Of a stretch of DNA of 64,000 nucleotides, positions 55,012 through 63,823 are shown piece by piece. The translations under genes and the position numbers were made by a program. Below the pieces are notes generated by a model. It was not told the origin of the DNA. It searched no databases and saw only the letters and a list, made by a program, of their open reading frames with translations. Source of the DNA: Ralstonia pickettii (GTDB lineage Bacteria > Pseudomonadota > Gammaproteobacteria > Burkholderiales > Burkholderiaceae); contig NZ_JFZG01000008.1 in NCBI RefSeq assembly GCF_000607165.1, forward strand, positions 248,001-312,000. The letters run 5' to 3'. Numbering within the stretch: position 1 is the stretch's first letter; each line of letters starts with the position of its first letter.

Positions 55012-56673
55012 ATGCCCACCGAGGCCACCCACCGCGTCTTCAACCAGGTCTCGGACCTGACCGGCTTCAACCCCTTGACGTCCGACACCACGTTGCAAAG
55101 CGCACTCGAACGCCTGGGCGGCGGCTGGAACGCCAGCGCGCTGCAAGCCTTCGGTGATCAGCTCGGCGCCCCCGAGACGCTGCGGTGGGCTGCCGAGGCC
55201 AACACATACCACCCCGAACTCCACACCCACAGCCGCACCGGCGAGCGCATCGACGCCATCCGCTTCGACCCCGCCTGGCATGCGCTGCTCGGTTTGATGC
55301 GCAGCCAGGGGCTGCAGGCGTTGCCCTTTGCCGAGCCGCGCGCGGGCGCATGGGCCGCCCGCACGGCGGGCTATTACATGCAGGCGCAGATCGAATCCGG
55401 CACGCTGTGCCCGGCGACGATGACGTTCGCGAGCATTCCCGTGCTGCAGAAAGAGACCGCGCTGTTTGCCGAACTGGGCCCCCGCCTCTACGCCCGCGAA
55501 CACGATGCACGCGATCTGCCGTGGCGCCAGAAGACCGCCATCCTCGTCGGCATGGGGATGACCGAAAAGCAGGGCGGCTCCGATGTGCGCAGCAACACCA
55601 CGGTGGCAACGCCCCTGCGCGGCGAGGGCCGTGGCGCCACATACGCGATCACGGGGCACAAGTGGTTCTTCTCTGCGCCGATGTGCGATGCACACCTGGT
55701 GGTCGCGCGCATGGGCGCGGAAGACGGACCGCTGTCGTGCTTCTTCGTGCCGCGCTTTCGCGACGATGGCAGCAAGAACCCAATCCAGATCCAGCGCCTG
55801 AAAGACAAGCTCGGCAACCGTTCCAACGCCAGCTGCGAAGTGGAGTTCCGCGGCGCAGAGGGCATCCTCATTGGCGAGGAAGGGCGCGGCATTCCGACCA
55901 TCATCGAGATGGCCACGCATACGCGGCTGGATTGCGTGATCGGCAGCGCGGCCATCCTGCGCCACGCGCTGATGCAGGCGCTGCACCACGCACGGCATCG
56001 CATGGCCTTCGGCCGCCTGCTGGCTGATCAACCGCTCATGCGCAACGTGCTGGCCGACCTCGCGCTCGAATCGCAAGCCGCGACCTTGCTGATGATGGAA
56101 CTGGGCAGCGCGTTCGAGCGCGCAGACGTCGATCCGCTGGCCGCGGCATGGAAGCGCATCGTCACGCCCGCCGCCAAGTTCTGGGTCTGCAAGCGCGCCA
56201 TTGAGGCCACCGGCGAGGCGATGGAAGTCTGGGGCGGCAACGGCTATGTGGAAGAAGGCCCGATGGCGCGCCTGTACCGTGAAGCGCCGGTCAACTCCAT
56301 CTGGGAGGGCTCGGGCAACGTGATGTGCCTGGACGTGCTGCGCGCCATCGCCCGCACGCCGGACGACGCACTGCGCCTGATGCACGACATTGGCGAGCGC
56401 GCGCAGGGCCACCGTGCCGTGCGCGCAGAGCTGGCGGCGCTGCAGGCGATGCTGCACCAGCCCGGCGACATTCAGGAGACGTCTGCCCGCCGCATCGCGC
56501 AGGGGCTGGCGCTCACCGCACAGGCCGCCCTGATGCTGGCCCATGCCCACCCCGACGACGCCGAGCGCTTCATCGCCAGCCGCTTCCATCATCAGCATGG
56601 CCGCGTGTTCGGCACGCTCGACGGACATGCGCAGGAGCTGGGTGCGGTGCTGCAACGCGCGTGGCCCGTATGA
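55012..56673 (+). CDS. AidB-like acyl-CoA dehydrogenase
   Basis: The 553-residue flavoprotein resembles isovaleryl-CoA dehydrogenase/AidB: TGFNPLTSD, GMGMTEKQGGSDVRSN, YAITGHKWFFSAPMCD, RLKDKLGNRSNASCEVEF, and the C-terminal WEVWGGNGYVEEG plus NSIWEGSGNVMCLDVLR. AidB of E. coli protects DNA against alkylation. The start is ATG 55012 with CAGGAG upstream; the frame opens earlier inside the acetyltransferase gene. It is probably a separate unit. Confidence 0.92.
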   Translation: MPTEATHRVFNQVSDLTGFNPLTSDTTLQSALERLGGGWNASALQAFGDQLGAPETLRWAAEANTYHPELHTHSRTGERIDAIRFDPAWHALLGLMRSQGLQALPFAEPRAGAWAARTAGYYMQAQIESGTLCPATMTFASIPVLQKETALFAELGPRLYAREHDARDLPWRQKTAILVGMGMTEKQGGSDVRSNTTVATPLRGEGRGATYAITGHKWFFSAPMCDAHLVVARMGAEDGPLSCFFVPRFRDDGSKNPIQIQRLKDKLGNRSNASCEVEFRGAEGILIGEEGRGIPTIIEMATHTRLDCVIGSAAILRHALMQALHHARHRMAFGRLLADQPLMRNVLADLALESQAATLLMMELGSAFERADVDPLAAAWKRIVTPAAKFWVCKRAIEATGEAMEVWGGNGYVEEGPMARLYREAPVNSIWEGSGNVMCLDVLRAIARTPDDALRLMHDIGERAQGHRAVRAELAALQAMLHQPGDIQETSARRIAQGLALTAQAALMLAHAHPDDAERFIASRFHHQHGRVFGTLDGHAQELGAVLQRAWPV

Positions 56674-56797
56674 AGATTCTGTGAAGAGAAACGCGGGAAG
56701 GCCGGCGTGAAAGCGGGATGAAAGACCACATCGCCTAGGGTAGGGGAGCCGCGCGAGCGCGCCGGCACCAGAAAAATAACCAGACAGGAGACATTCC

Positions 56798-57685
56798 GTG
56801 CCGCACCCGACCCGCGCATTGCTCGCGGCCGGCCTGGCGTTGTGCGCTTTCCAGGCGTTGGCTGCATCCCCCGTGCTTGACCGCATCCGCGATACCGGCG
56901 CCGTCCGGCTGGCGTATCGCGAGAACTCCGTACCGTTCTCCTATGTCGATGGCGGCAAGCCGGTGGGGTATTCGATCGACCTCTGCGCGCGGCTGGTCGA
57001 CGCGATCAAGGTGGCGGTCAAGCGGCCGGACCTGAAGGTGCAGTACGTGCCCGTGACGCCAGCCACGCGCATCGCCGCCATCACCGAGGGCCGCGCAGAC
57101 CTCGAATGCGGTTCGACCAACAACACGCGCGAGCGCCGCGAGAAGGTAGCGTTCACTATCCCGCATTACATTGCCAGCAGCCGCATGCTGGTGAAGACCA
57201 GTTCGGGCATCCACCGCTGGGAAGATCTCAACAACAAAACGGTGGTCTCCACGCGCGGCAGCACGAACGGCGGGCAGATCCGCGCGATGGCCGACGCGCG
57301 CGTGCTCAAGGTCAACGTGGTGGAGGCCCGCGACCACGCTGAAGCCTTCGGCATGGTGGCGGCCGGCAAGGCCGATGCGTTTGCGATGGACGATGTGCTG
57401 CTCTATGGCTTCCGGGCGACGTCGCCCAACCCGGCGGACTACGCGGTCGTCGGCAGCAACCTGGCTGTGGCGCCGTACGCGATCATGCTCGGCAAGGACG
57501 ACGCCGAGTTCAAGAAGGTGATCGACCTGGCGATGTCACGCACGATCCTCGATGGCGAGGCGGAAAAGCTCTACAAGAAGTGGTTCCAGCAGCCCATTCC
57601 GCCAAATGGCGTGAAGCTGGAGATCCCGATGAGCTTCCTGCTGCGCGACTCGTTCAAGTTCCCCACCGACAAGGTGGCGGACTAG
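56798..57685 (+). CDS. Amino-acid solute-binding protein (tandem copy A)
   Basis: The 295-residue GltI-like protein starts at a GTG (56798) with CAGGAG upstream and has a signal peptide ending LAA. Hallmarks: VRLAYRENSVPFSYVDGGKPVGYSIDLC, ADLECGSTNNTRERREKVAFTIPHYIA and AFAMDDVLLYGF. It shares about two-thirds of its residues with the next gene. No transporter permease or ATPase adjoins. Confidence 0.9.
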   Translation: MPHPTRALLAAGLALCAFQALAASPVLDRIRDTGAVRLAYRENSVPFSYVDGGKPVGYSIDLCARLVDAIKVAVKRPDLKVQYVPVTPATRIAAITEGRADLECGSTNNTRERREKVAFTIPHYIASSRMLVKTSSGIHRWEDLNNKTVVSTRGSTNGGQIRAMADARVLKVNVVEARDHAEAFGMVAAGKADAFAMDDVLLYGFRATSPNPADYAVVGSNLAVAPYAIMLGKDDAEFKKVIDLAMSRTILDGEAEKLYKKWFQQPIPPNGVKLEIPMSFLLRDSFKFPTDKVAD

Positions 57686-57719
57686 CGCAACGCTTATCAA
57701 CCATGCACCGAGAAGGTGC

Positions 57720-57749
57720 TTGAGGGTATACCCGCATTCAGCGCATAAT
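57720..57749 (+). promoter_or_regulatory. Candidate promoter before solute-binding copy B
   Basis: TTGAGG (57720-57725) and CATAAT (57744-57749) are separated by 18 bases and lie about 195 bases before the second copy, suggesting that it can be transcribed independently. No operator is evident; the rest of the 257-base gap shows nothing else. Confidence 0.45.
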
Positions 57750-57942
57750 GCGCGCCCATGGCGGCGCGTGACATTGCTTCACGTTTTGGCATTCCCGGGG
57801 GGAGTGACGGCGCGCCCCAGCCAATGCTGCGCAGCCGGGCGGATATCGCCCGGCAATCGATTGCGCGCACGGCCGCGTCGATAGGGCCCCGATGCGGTCG
57901 GCTGGCCACTAGAAGCCCGAACCTCTCCTAGGACCTTTGACG

Positions 57943-58851
57943 ATGCCGTTCGCTGCGCGCACGTGGCTGCTGGCCGCGCTTGCCATTCCTGCTGCTGTTT
58001 CCACCGCTGTCTTCCCGTCCAACGCCGTTGCCGCCACCCCGACGCTCGATCGCATCCGCGATTCGGGCACGGTGCACGTGGCGTATCGGGAAGACTCGAT
58101 TCCGTTTTCGTACCTCGATGGCACCAAGCCTGTCGGCTACACGATCGATATCTGCTCGCGCCTGATCGATACGATCAAGACCTCGCTCAAGCGCCCGGAC
58201 CTGAAGGTGCAATACGTGCCGGTGACCGCCGCCACGCGTATGGACGTGGTCGCTTCGGGCAAGGCCGACCTGGAATGCGGCTCGACCAACAACTCGCGCG
58301 AGCGCCGTGAGAAGGTCGCCTTCACCATTCCGCACTACATCACCAAGGGCCGCATGCTGGTAAAGGCTGGCTCGCCGATCCAGCAATGGGAAGATCTGAA
58401 CGGCAAGACGGTGGTGGCCGCGCGCGGATCGACCAATGCCGACCTCGCACGCAAGCTCAACGAGACGGGCATGACGATGCACGTGGTGGACGCCAACGAC
58501 CTGCGCAGCGCCTTCGCCATGCTGGCCGATGGCCGCGCCAATGCATTTGCCGGTGACGACATCCTGCTCTCGGGCATGCGCGCCACCGCGAAGAACCCGG
58601 CTGACTACCGCCTGACGGGCAAGACGCAGCTTGTGTCGTCGTACGCGATCATGCTGAGCAAGCAGGACCCGGAGTTCAAGAAGCTGATCGACCAGTCGAT
58701 GACGCGGCTGATTGTCGATGGCGAGGTGCCGAAGCTCTACAAGAAGTGGTTTCAGCAGCCGATTCCGCCGAATGGGGTGAATCTGGAGGTGCCGATGAGT
58801 TATTTGCTGCGGGATTCGTTTAATACGCCTACGGATAGTGCTGGCAACTAA
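57943..58851 (+). CDS. Amino-acid solute-binding protein (tandem copy B)
   Basis: The 302-residue product keeps the same motifs as copy A (VAYREDSIPFSYLDGTKPVGY, ADLECGSTNNSRERREKVAFTIPHYI, AFAGDDILLSGM, KLYKKWFQQPIPPNGV). A signal peptide ends near AVA. The ATG at 57943 is preferred over a TTG two codons earlier. The ligand-facing residues of the two copies differ in the second domain, so they may bind different amino acids. Confidence 0.9.
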   Translation: MPFAARTWLLAALAIPAAVSTAVFPSNAVAATPTLDRIRDSGTVHVAYREDSIPFSYLDGTKPVGYTIDICSRLIDTIKTSLKRPDLKVQYVPVTAATRMDVVASGKADLECGSTNNSRERREKVAFTIPHYITKGRMLVKAGSPIQQWEDLNGKTVVAARGSTNADLARKLNETGMTMHVVDANDLRSAFAMLADGRANAFAGDDILLSGMRATAKNPADYRLTGKTQLVSSYAIMLSKQDPEFKKLIDQSMTRLIVDGEVPKLYKKWFQQPIPPNGVNLEVPMSYLLRDSFNTPTDSAGN

Positions 58852-58921
58852 TGCTGGCGGCTGTTTTGTCCCCCCGGGGTGGGTGTTTGTGGTCCATCCC
58901 TGGTTTCATCCCCTGCCGGGG

Positions 58922-58973
58922 CTGACTCACTTTCTTTGTCTTGCCAAAGAAAGTATGCAAAGAAAGGCGCGCC
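58922..58973. repeat. CTTTCTTTG/CAAAGAAAG dispersed-repeat element
   Basis: CTTTCTTTG (58930-58938) is followed by two copies of its reverse complement, CAAAGAAAG, at 58945-58953 and 58958-58966, then GGCGCGCCC. Sequences of this form (TTTCTTTG..CCAAAGAAAG..GCAAAGAAAGG) recur between genes in Ralstonia and Cupriavidus genomes, as I recall; no second copy is found in this window. Confidence 0.6.
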
Positions 58974-58975
58974 CG

Positions 58976-59090
58976 AGATGGCGACTTCTCCTTGAATTTC
59001 CATGACCGTGCGGGGAAGGAGGCAAACTCGCTTCGCTCAAACAGGCCTCCTTCCTTTTCCTCTCTGCAACAGAAATTCAAGGCGCCATCT
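58976..59090. repeat. Nested long hairpin element
   Basis: Three nested perfect arms occur: AGATGGCG with CGCCATCT (58976-58983 / 59083-59090), CTTGAATTTC with GAAATTCAAG (58991-59000 / 59072-59081) and GGAAGGAGGC with GCCTCCTTCC (59014-59023 / 59045-59054). The first gap is asymmetric (7 bases against 1). This fills most of the gap between the solute-binding protein and the converging GMC oxidoreductase. Together with the adjoining CAAAGAAAG element it is probably one mobile or REP-like unit that might also be transcribed as a structured RNA. Confidence 0.65.
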
Positions 59091-59156
59091 AGGGCTCCAA
59101 CGGCCACACCGTCGGTGTGCGGAGGGCGACGCTGCGGTTCATCGCCCTGGTCGTTT

Positions 59157-60887
59157 TTAGTGCACCTCGGCCGGTGCTGCTTGCGCCGGGATGCTGCTCA
59201 CCACATTCAGCGTCGGGCGTCCGCCTTGGCGCATGAGGTCGGCAGCGCGCTCGGCGATCATGATGATGGGGGCGTTGGTGTTGCCGCCGATCAGCGTGGG
59301 CATGACCGAGCCGTCGATCACGCGCAGGCCCGTGAGGCCGCGCACGCGCAGTTCCGGGTCGACCACGGCCATGGCGTCGTCCGCACTGCCCATCTTGCAG
59401 GTGCCGACGGGGTGGTAGATGGTGTCGGCGTGCTGGCGGATCAGCGCACGCACGGCTTCGTCGTCGGAGCCATCGCCGCGGATGTTCCCGGAATACAACT
59501 CACGCCCGCCTAGATCGGCCAGCGGCCGTTGCGCGAAGATGCTCTTCACGGCGCGGAAGCCGGCAAGCATGCCGTTCATGTCGTCCGGGTCGGATAGGAA
59601 ACGCGGATCGATCAGCGGTGCCTCACGCGTGTCGGCGGTGGCCAGGCGCACTTCACCACGGCTCTTTGGGCGCAGCACGCACACGTGGCATGAATAGCCG
59701 TGGCCGTAGTTGAACGTGCGGTTATGGTTGTCGGCCATGGCCACCACGAAGTGCAGTTGCAGATCGGGATCGGCCAGATCGGGCCGGCTCTTGATGAAGC
59801 CGCCGGCTTCGGCAAAGTTGGTCGTCAGCATGCCGCGACGCTCGCGCCGGTAGCGCAGTATCTGGCCCAGCATGTGGGCGCTGCCGCGCGCGGAATAGCC
59901 GATCAAATCCAGGTTGAAGACTTTCTTGTGCAGGATGATGTCGAGGTGGTCCTGCAGGTTCTGACCGACGCCGGGCAGGTCGTGCACGACGGGAATGCCG
60001 AGCGAGCGCAGATGCTCCGCCGGGCCCACGCCCGAGGCCATCAGCAACTGCGGCGACCCGAACGCCCCTGATGAGACGATCACCTCGCGACGTGCGCGCA
60101 GCGTTTCAGTGCGCCCGCCGCGCTCCACCGTCACGCCTGCCGCGCGCTTGCCCTCGAAGACGATGCGCAGCGCCTGTGTGTCGGGCATCACCGTGAGTTG
60201 GCGGCGGTTGCGGCTGAAGGTGGCGTCTGCCTTGTCCCCGCCATGCAGATAGGCGCGCGCGGCGTTCCAGCGCTCGCCGTTGTATTGCGTGACCTGGTAT
60301 GAGCCGACGCCTTCCTGGTCGGGACCGTTGAAATCGTTGTTGCGGCGGTAGCCTGCTGCCACGCCGGCATCGACAAAGCGTTGTGCGATGGGGTTGCCGG
60401 TGCGCAGGTCGCTTACGTGCAGCGGGCCGGTGCCGCCGTGCAGCGCGTCGTCATCGCGGCCAGCAAAGCGTTCGTTGCCTTCGGAGCGCTTGAAGTAGGG
60501 CAGCACATCGCTCCAACTCCAGCCGGTGCAGCCAAGTGCCGCCCAGTGGTTGTAGTCGCTGGGCGTGCCACGGATGTAGATCATCGCGTTGAGCGACGAG
60601 CTGCCGCCCAGCCCCCGCCCGCGCGGCTGATAGCCCTGACGCCCGCCCAGCCCCGCTTGCGGCACGGTCTGAAATCCATAGTTGCGTTTGTTCTTGAACG
60701 GCAGCGACGCCGCGCATCCGGCTGGCACCCATACCGAGAGGTGATGGTCGTGCGGCCCGGCCTCCAGCAGCGCGACGGTCACGTCGGGGTCTTCGGTCAG
60801 CCGGCTGGCAAGCGCGCAACCGGCTGAGCCTGCGCCGACGATGACGTAGTCGAAAGTGAGCGCGGATGTCTGCGATTCGGTGGCCAT
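59157..60887 (-). CDS. GMC-family FAD oxidoreductase (choline/alcohol dehydrogenase type)
   Basis: The 576-residue flavoprotein begins with DYVIVGAGSAGCALASRL (FAD binding) and has LLEAGP, RGRGLGGSSSLNAMIYIRG, GAFGSPQLLMASGVGP (GMC signature 2), HDLPGVGQNLQDHLD, IYHPVGTCKMG and GLRVIDGSVMPTLIGGNTNAP. It oxidises an alcohol; the substrate is unknown. An ALDH fragment lies beyond its start, suggesting that an alcohol-to-acid pathway was once complete here. Confidence 0.92.
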   Translation of the reverse strand: MATESQTSALTFDYVIVGAGSAGCALASRLTEDPDVTVALLEAGPHDHHLSVWVPAGCAASLPFKNKRNYGFQTVPQAGLGGRQGYQPRGRGLGGSSSLNAMIYIRGTPSDYNHWAALGCTGWSWSDVLPYFKRSEGNERFAGRDDDALHGGTGPLHVSDLRTGNPIAQRFVDAGVAAGYRRNNDFNGPDQEGVGSYQVTQYNGERWNAARAYLHGGDKADATFSRNRRQLTVMPDTQALRIVFEGKRAAGVTVERGGRTETLRARREVIVSSGAFGSPQLLMASGVGPAEHLRSLGIPVVHDLPGVGQNLQDHLDIILHKKVFNLDLIGYSARGSAHMLGQILRYRRERRGMLTTNFAEAGGFIKSRPDLADPDLQLHFVVAMADNHNRTFNYGHGYSCHVCVLRPKSRGEVRLATADTREAPLIDPRFLSDPDDMNGMLAGFRAVKSIFAQRPLADLGGRELYSGNIRGDGSDDEAVRALIRQHADTIYHPVGTCKMGSADDAMAVVDPELRVRGLTGLRVIDGSVMPTLIGGNTNAPIIMIAERAADLMRQGGRPTLNVVSSIPAQAAPAEVH

Positions 60888-61125
60888 GGGTGTCTCCGGA
60901 TGGTTTTCTAATGGGCGAGCGACGCCGCCGGCTTATTGCCGGTCACGAGTTCACATCCTAGGCGTGCCGGGTTGTTTCAAACGACCGGGCTTACCCGCAT
61001 TAGAGGCATCGTTCGATGTCATGCAACAAAGCGGTGGGAGGCCGCACCCAAACCCTTTAGCTGACGCCAACAGCGGGATATTGCATTGCAGCAATTCAGG
61101 GCCGGCACACGGTTGCGCGCGCCCA

Positions 61126-61422
61126 CGGCCCCTCGCGCTGTACCTCTTCGAGCGCAACGGCGCCACGGTCGACCGCGTGATGGCCGGCACGATTGCCGGC
61201 GGCGTGTGCATCAACGAGACGCTGCTGCACGTAGCGCAGGACGACCTACCCTTTGGCGGCGTGGGCGCCAGCGGCATGGGCGCGTACCACGGCATCCACG
61301 GGTTCGAGCGGTTCTCGAAGATGAAGCCGGTGTTCCGGCAATCGGCCATCAACGGGCTGGGCCTGTTCCGTGCCCCGTACGGCAAGACGTTTGAGGCGAT
61401 GATGAAGCTCTTGGTGCGCTGA
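61126..61422 (+). pseudogene. Aldehyde dehydrogenase C-terminal remnant
   Basis: The frame from about 61126 encodes RPLALYLFERNGATVDRV, GGVCINETLLHVAQDDLPFGGVGASGMGAYHG and ends FEAMMKLLVR. This is the final 98 residues of a class of aldehyde dehydrogenase (coniferyl-aldehyde type, normally about 470 residues). The catalytic Cys and Glu regions are missing and the upstream sequence shows no homology, so the 5' part was deleted. Confidence 0.82.
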
Positions 61423-61437
61423 TCGACGGGCACCCGA

Positions 61438-62046
61438 TCACGGCTGCCACATCGGCACGATCGAGACGGCCAGCAGCATGCCCAGCACCGCATTGAGCAC
61501 ACGCCACTGGCGCGGCGTCTTCAACAGCCGCGCCAGCACGATCCCGGCCGCGCACCACAGCGACAGCGACGCCAGCGCGGCCAACCCAAAGGTCGCGCCC
61601 AGCAGCGCCGCCAACTGCAGCGGGCCGCTGGCCAGCATCGCAAATGAAGCCGCCGCGCCCAGCGCCATTGCCCAGCCCTTGGGGTTCAGCCACAGCAGGC
61701 AGGCGCCGCCAAACAGCGTGGTCGGCACCGTGGCGGCGGCATTGAGATTGGGCGGACCGCTGCGCGCCACTTTCCACGCCAGCCACAGCAGATAGGCCGA
61801 ACCCGCCCCCTTCATCACCAGCAGCAGCCCCGGCGCAGCCATCAGCAACCCGGCCAAGCCCGCTGCCGCACCCGCGGCCAACGAAGCCAGCCCGACGGCA
61901 ATGCCCACCATGAGCGGAATCGAGCGCCGAAACCCGAATTGCGACCCGGAGGCTGTCGCCAGCGTCGTCGCCCCGCCCGGCGACACGGTAGACACCACGG
62001 CAAACAACACCAGCGGCGCGATGGAGGAAAACGCTTCGACGGCCAT
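61438..62046 (-). CDS. LysE-family exporter 2
   Basis: The 202-residue membrane protein has six hydrophobic segments, the conserved VVSTVSPGGATTLATASGSQFG near the N-terminus and LLWLNPKGWAMALG. LysE-type proteins export amino acids or related solutes. The start is ATG 62046; the longer frame extends into the operator region. It is divergent from the LysR regulator, which probably controls it. Confidence 0.87.
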   Translation of the reverse strand: MAVEAFSSIAPLVLFAVVSTVSPGGATTLATASGSQFGFRRSIPLMVGIAVGLASLAAGAAAGLAGLLMAAPGLLLVMKGAGSAYLLWLAWKVARSGPPNLNAAATVPTTLFGGACLLWLNPKGWAMALGAAASFAMLASGPLQLAALLGATFGLAALASLSLWCAAGIVLARLLKTPRQWRVLNAVLGMLLAVSIVPMWQP

Positions 62047-62092
62047 AGTCGGCACTCTCGGGTGGTGACGGATGGCCCACTGTAGAGCGCGC

Positions 62093-62136
62093 AAAACCAT
62101 TAGCAAATCGAAGGTTTTTGATGCAGTCCATTAGCA
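62093..62136. promoter_or_regulatory. Candidate LysR operator region
   Basis: The 104-base divergent gap has CATTAGCA twice (62098-62105 and 62129-62136), 31 bases or three helical turns apart, and an inverted AAAACC...GGTTTT (62093-62098, 62113-62118). The spacing suits a LysR tetramer bound on one face of the DNA. Confidence 0.5.
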
Positions 62137-62150
62137 TCTAGAATGCCGCG

Positions 62151-63035
62151 ATGGCCAAGAACCTCGACATCACCCTCGTGCGCACCTTCATTGCCGTGGC
62201 GGAAAACGCCAGCATGACGGTGGCCGCCAACGCGCTGCACCTCACGCAGGGCGCCGTCAGCCAACAGATCAAGCGCCTCGAAGACGCCTTCGAATGCCGC
62301 CTGTTCGAGCGCGACGGCCGGCGGCTGGAACTCACCCACGCGGGTGAACGCTTCCTCGGCCGCGCCAAACGCCTGCTCGCGCTCAACGACGAAATCTGGG
62401 CCGACATGGCCGCCCGCCCGCTGCAGGGCCCGGTGCGCCTGGGCGTGCCTTACGACCTCGTGGGCACCGTCTTCCCGCCGATCTTCAAGGCGTTTACCGA
62501 GGCGTGGCCGTCGGTGGAGTTGACCATCGTGTGCGGCACCTCGCCCGAGCTGGCGGAGGGCATTGCGCGCGGCGAGCTGGACGTCGCCGTGGTCGAAGCC
62601 CCGGTGGATGAAGCCACGGGCGAATGCCTGTGCGTGGAGCGTCTGGTGTGGGTTGGCCCGCGCGGCGGCAACGTGCATGCGAAACGGCCGCTGCCCCTGT
62701 CGATGGTGGATGAGAGCTGCGCCTTCCGCGCCCGCGTGCTGAAAGCCCTGGGCGAGCACGGCATCGAATGGCGCACGGTGTTCGAGAGCGGCAACATTGA
62801 AGCGACCACCGCCACGGTGCGCACCGGGCTGGCCGTCACGGCATGGCTGACGCCGACGGTGCCGGCGGACCTGGACATCCTCGGGCCTGAAGCTGGCCTG
62901 CCTGAACTGCCGATGTTTGCGATCAGCCTGCTGTTGCCCGCGCAAGGTGCGAGCGCGGCGGCGCTGGCGTTGGCCCAGTGCGTGCGCGACGGTTTCTCTA
63001 CGCGGCAGCGCGTGGCGGAGCGGCGCGCCGCCTGA
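62151..63035 (+). CDS. LysR-family transcriptional regulator
   Basis: The 294-residue protein has the N-terminal winged helix-turn-helix (TLVRTFIAVAENASMTVAANALHLTQGAVSQQIKRLE, split here in mention) and a substrate-binding domain beginning at about residue 90. It is divergent from the LysE exporter with a 104-base gap. The likely model is activation of the exporter by an intracellular amino acid. Confidence 0.9.
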   Translation: MAKNLDITLVRTFIAVAENASMTVAANALHLTQGAVSQQIKRLEDAFECRLFERDGRRLELTHAGERFLGRAKRLLALNDEIWADMAARPLQGPVRLGVPYDLVGTVFPPIFKAFTEAWPSVELTIVCGTSPELAEGIARGELDVAVVEAPVDEATGECLCVERLVWVGPRGGNVHAKRPLPLSMVDESCAFRARVLKALGEHGIEWRTVFESGNIEATTATVRTGLAVTAWLTPTVPADLDILGPEAGLPELPMFAISLLLPAQGASAAALALAQCVRDGFSTRQRVAERRAA

Positions 63036-63049
63036 CCCGTGGCCGGCGG

Positions 63050-63706
63050 TTACAGCCCGCCGCCTTCGATCTGCACGCGCCCGTTCGGCGTATCGAGCAC
63101 AAGCGTCAATGCCGGCCGCGCCGCCTCGGTCAATTCGACGTATCGGTTCTCCGGTTCGGAAGCATCCCAACCCAGCCCCTGAAGCTTTGTGCGGATGGCC
63201 GCCATCTCCGGATGTGCGAGTTGGAATTGGTTCAGGCGCAGCCCAACATCCTGCATCCGGTCGACTGGGCTTTGGCCGCCGGCCCAGTCGATGAGTGCGG
63301 GCCAGCAACCGCCCGCTTCCGCTTCACCGTCCTTGCGGTGGAAGAAGTGCCACCGCAAATCGCCACGGGACACCTCAAGCAATTCGTGCTGCGGGGCAGC
63401 CTTAACGTTGCGCGCCAGATCGGGAACGCTGGCAACCCAGCCGAACAGTTGGGGCGCATCTTTCAGCTTGCCTTCCTGCATCAGGCGGTCCAGTGCAAAC
63501 CAGCGCGTCCTGTTGGGCGGCGGCGCCTCGGGGTCGATGGCGATGAACTCCAGAAAGACGCCGGGCGCGACGCGTGTGACCAAGTTGTGCGTGCCCATCA
63601 AGGGATGCTTGCCGCCTGCAGGCAGCGCGACGCCAAACAACTGCGACGCATACGCCTGCGCCTGGTCGAGGGATTGCGCGACGAACGCAATGTGATCGAG
63701 CTTCAA
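63050..63706 (-). CDS. Glyoxalase-like (VOC) domain protein
   Basis: The 218-residue protein has one glyoxalase-like domain at the N-terminus (KLDHIAFVAQSLDQAQAYASQLFGV) and a second half with LDTPNGRVQIEGGG at the end; the layout matches the PF13468-type 'glyoxalase-like' family. There is no ATG; the best start is a TTG at 63706 with GGGAG seven bases before it. Longer frames reaching 63817 have no ribosome site. Function unknown. Confidence 0.8.
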   Translation of the reverse strand: MKLDHIAFVAQSLDQAQAYASQLFGVALPAGGKHPLMGTHNLVTRVAPGVFLEFIAIDPEAPPPNRTRWFALDRLMQEGKLKDAPQLFGWVASVPDLARNVKAAPQHELLEVSRGDLRWHFFHRKDGEAEAGGCWPALIDWAGGQSPVDRMQDVGLRLNQFQLAHPEMAAIRTKLQGLGWDASEPENRYVELTEAARPALTLVLDTPNGRVQIEGGGL

Positions 63707-63823
63707 AATGGCTCCCGCTATATCGGTCTGAAACCGGAGCGCCCAGCATGCCACAGCGCATTCCACGGCGTTGCTGCGTGGTGCCGGCATCCCCGCCCGT
63801 CTCGGGGATGGGTCCAACTGTTC

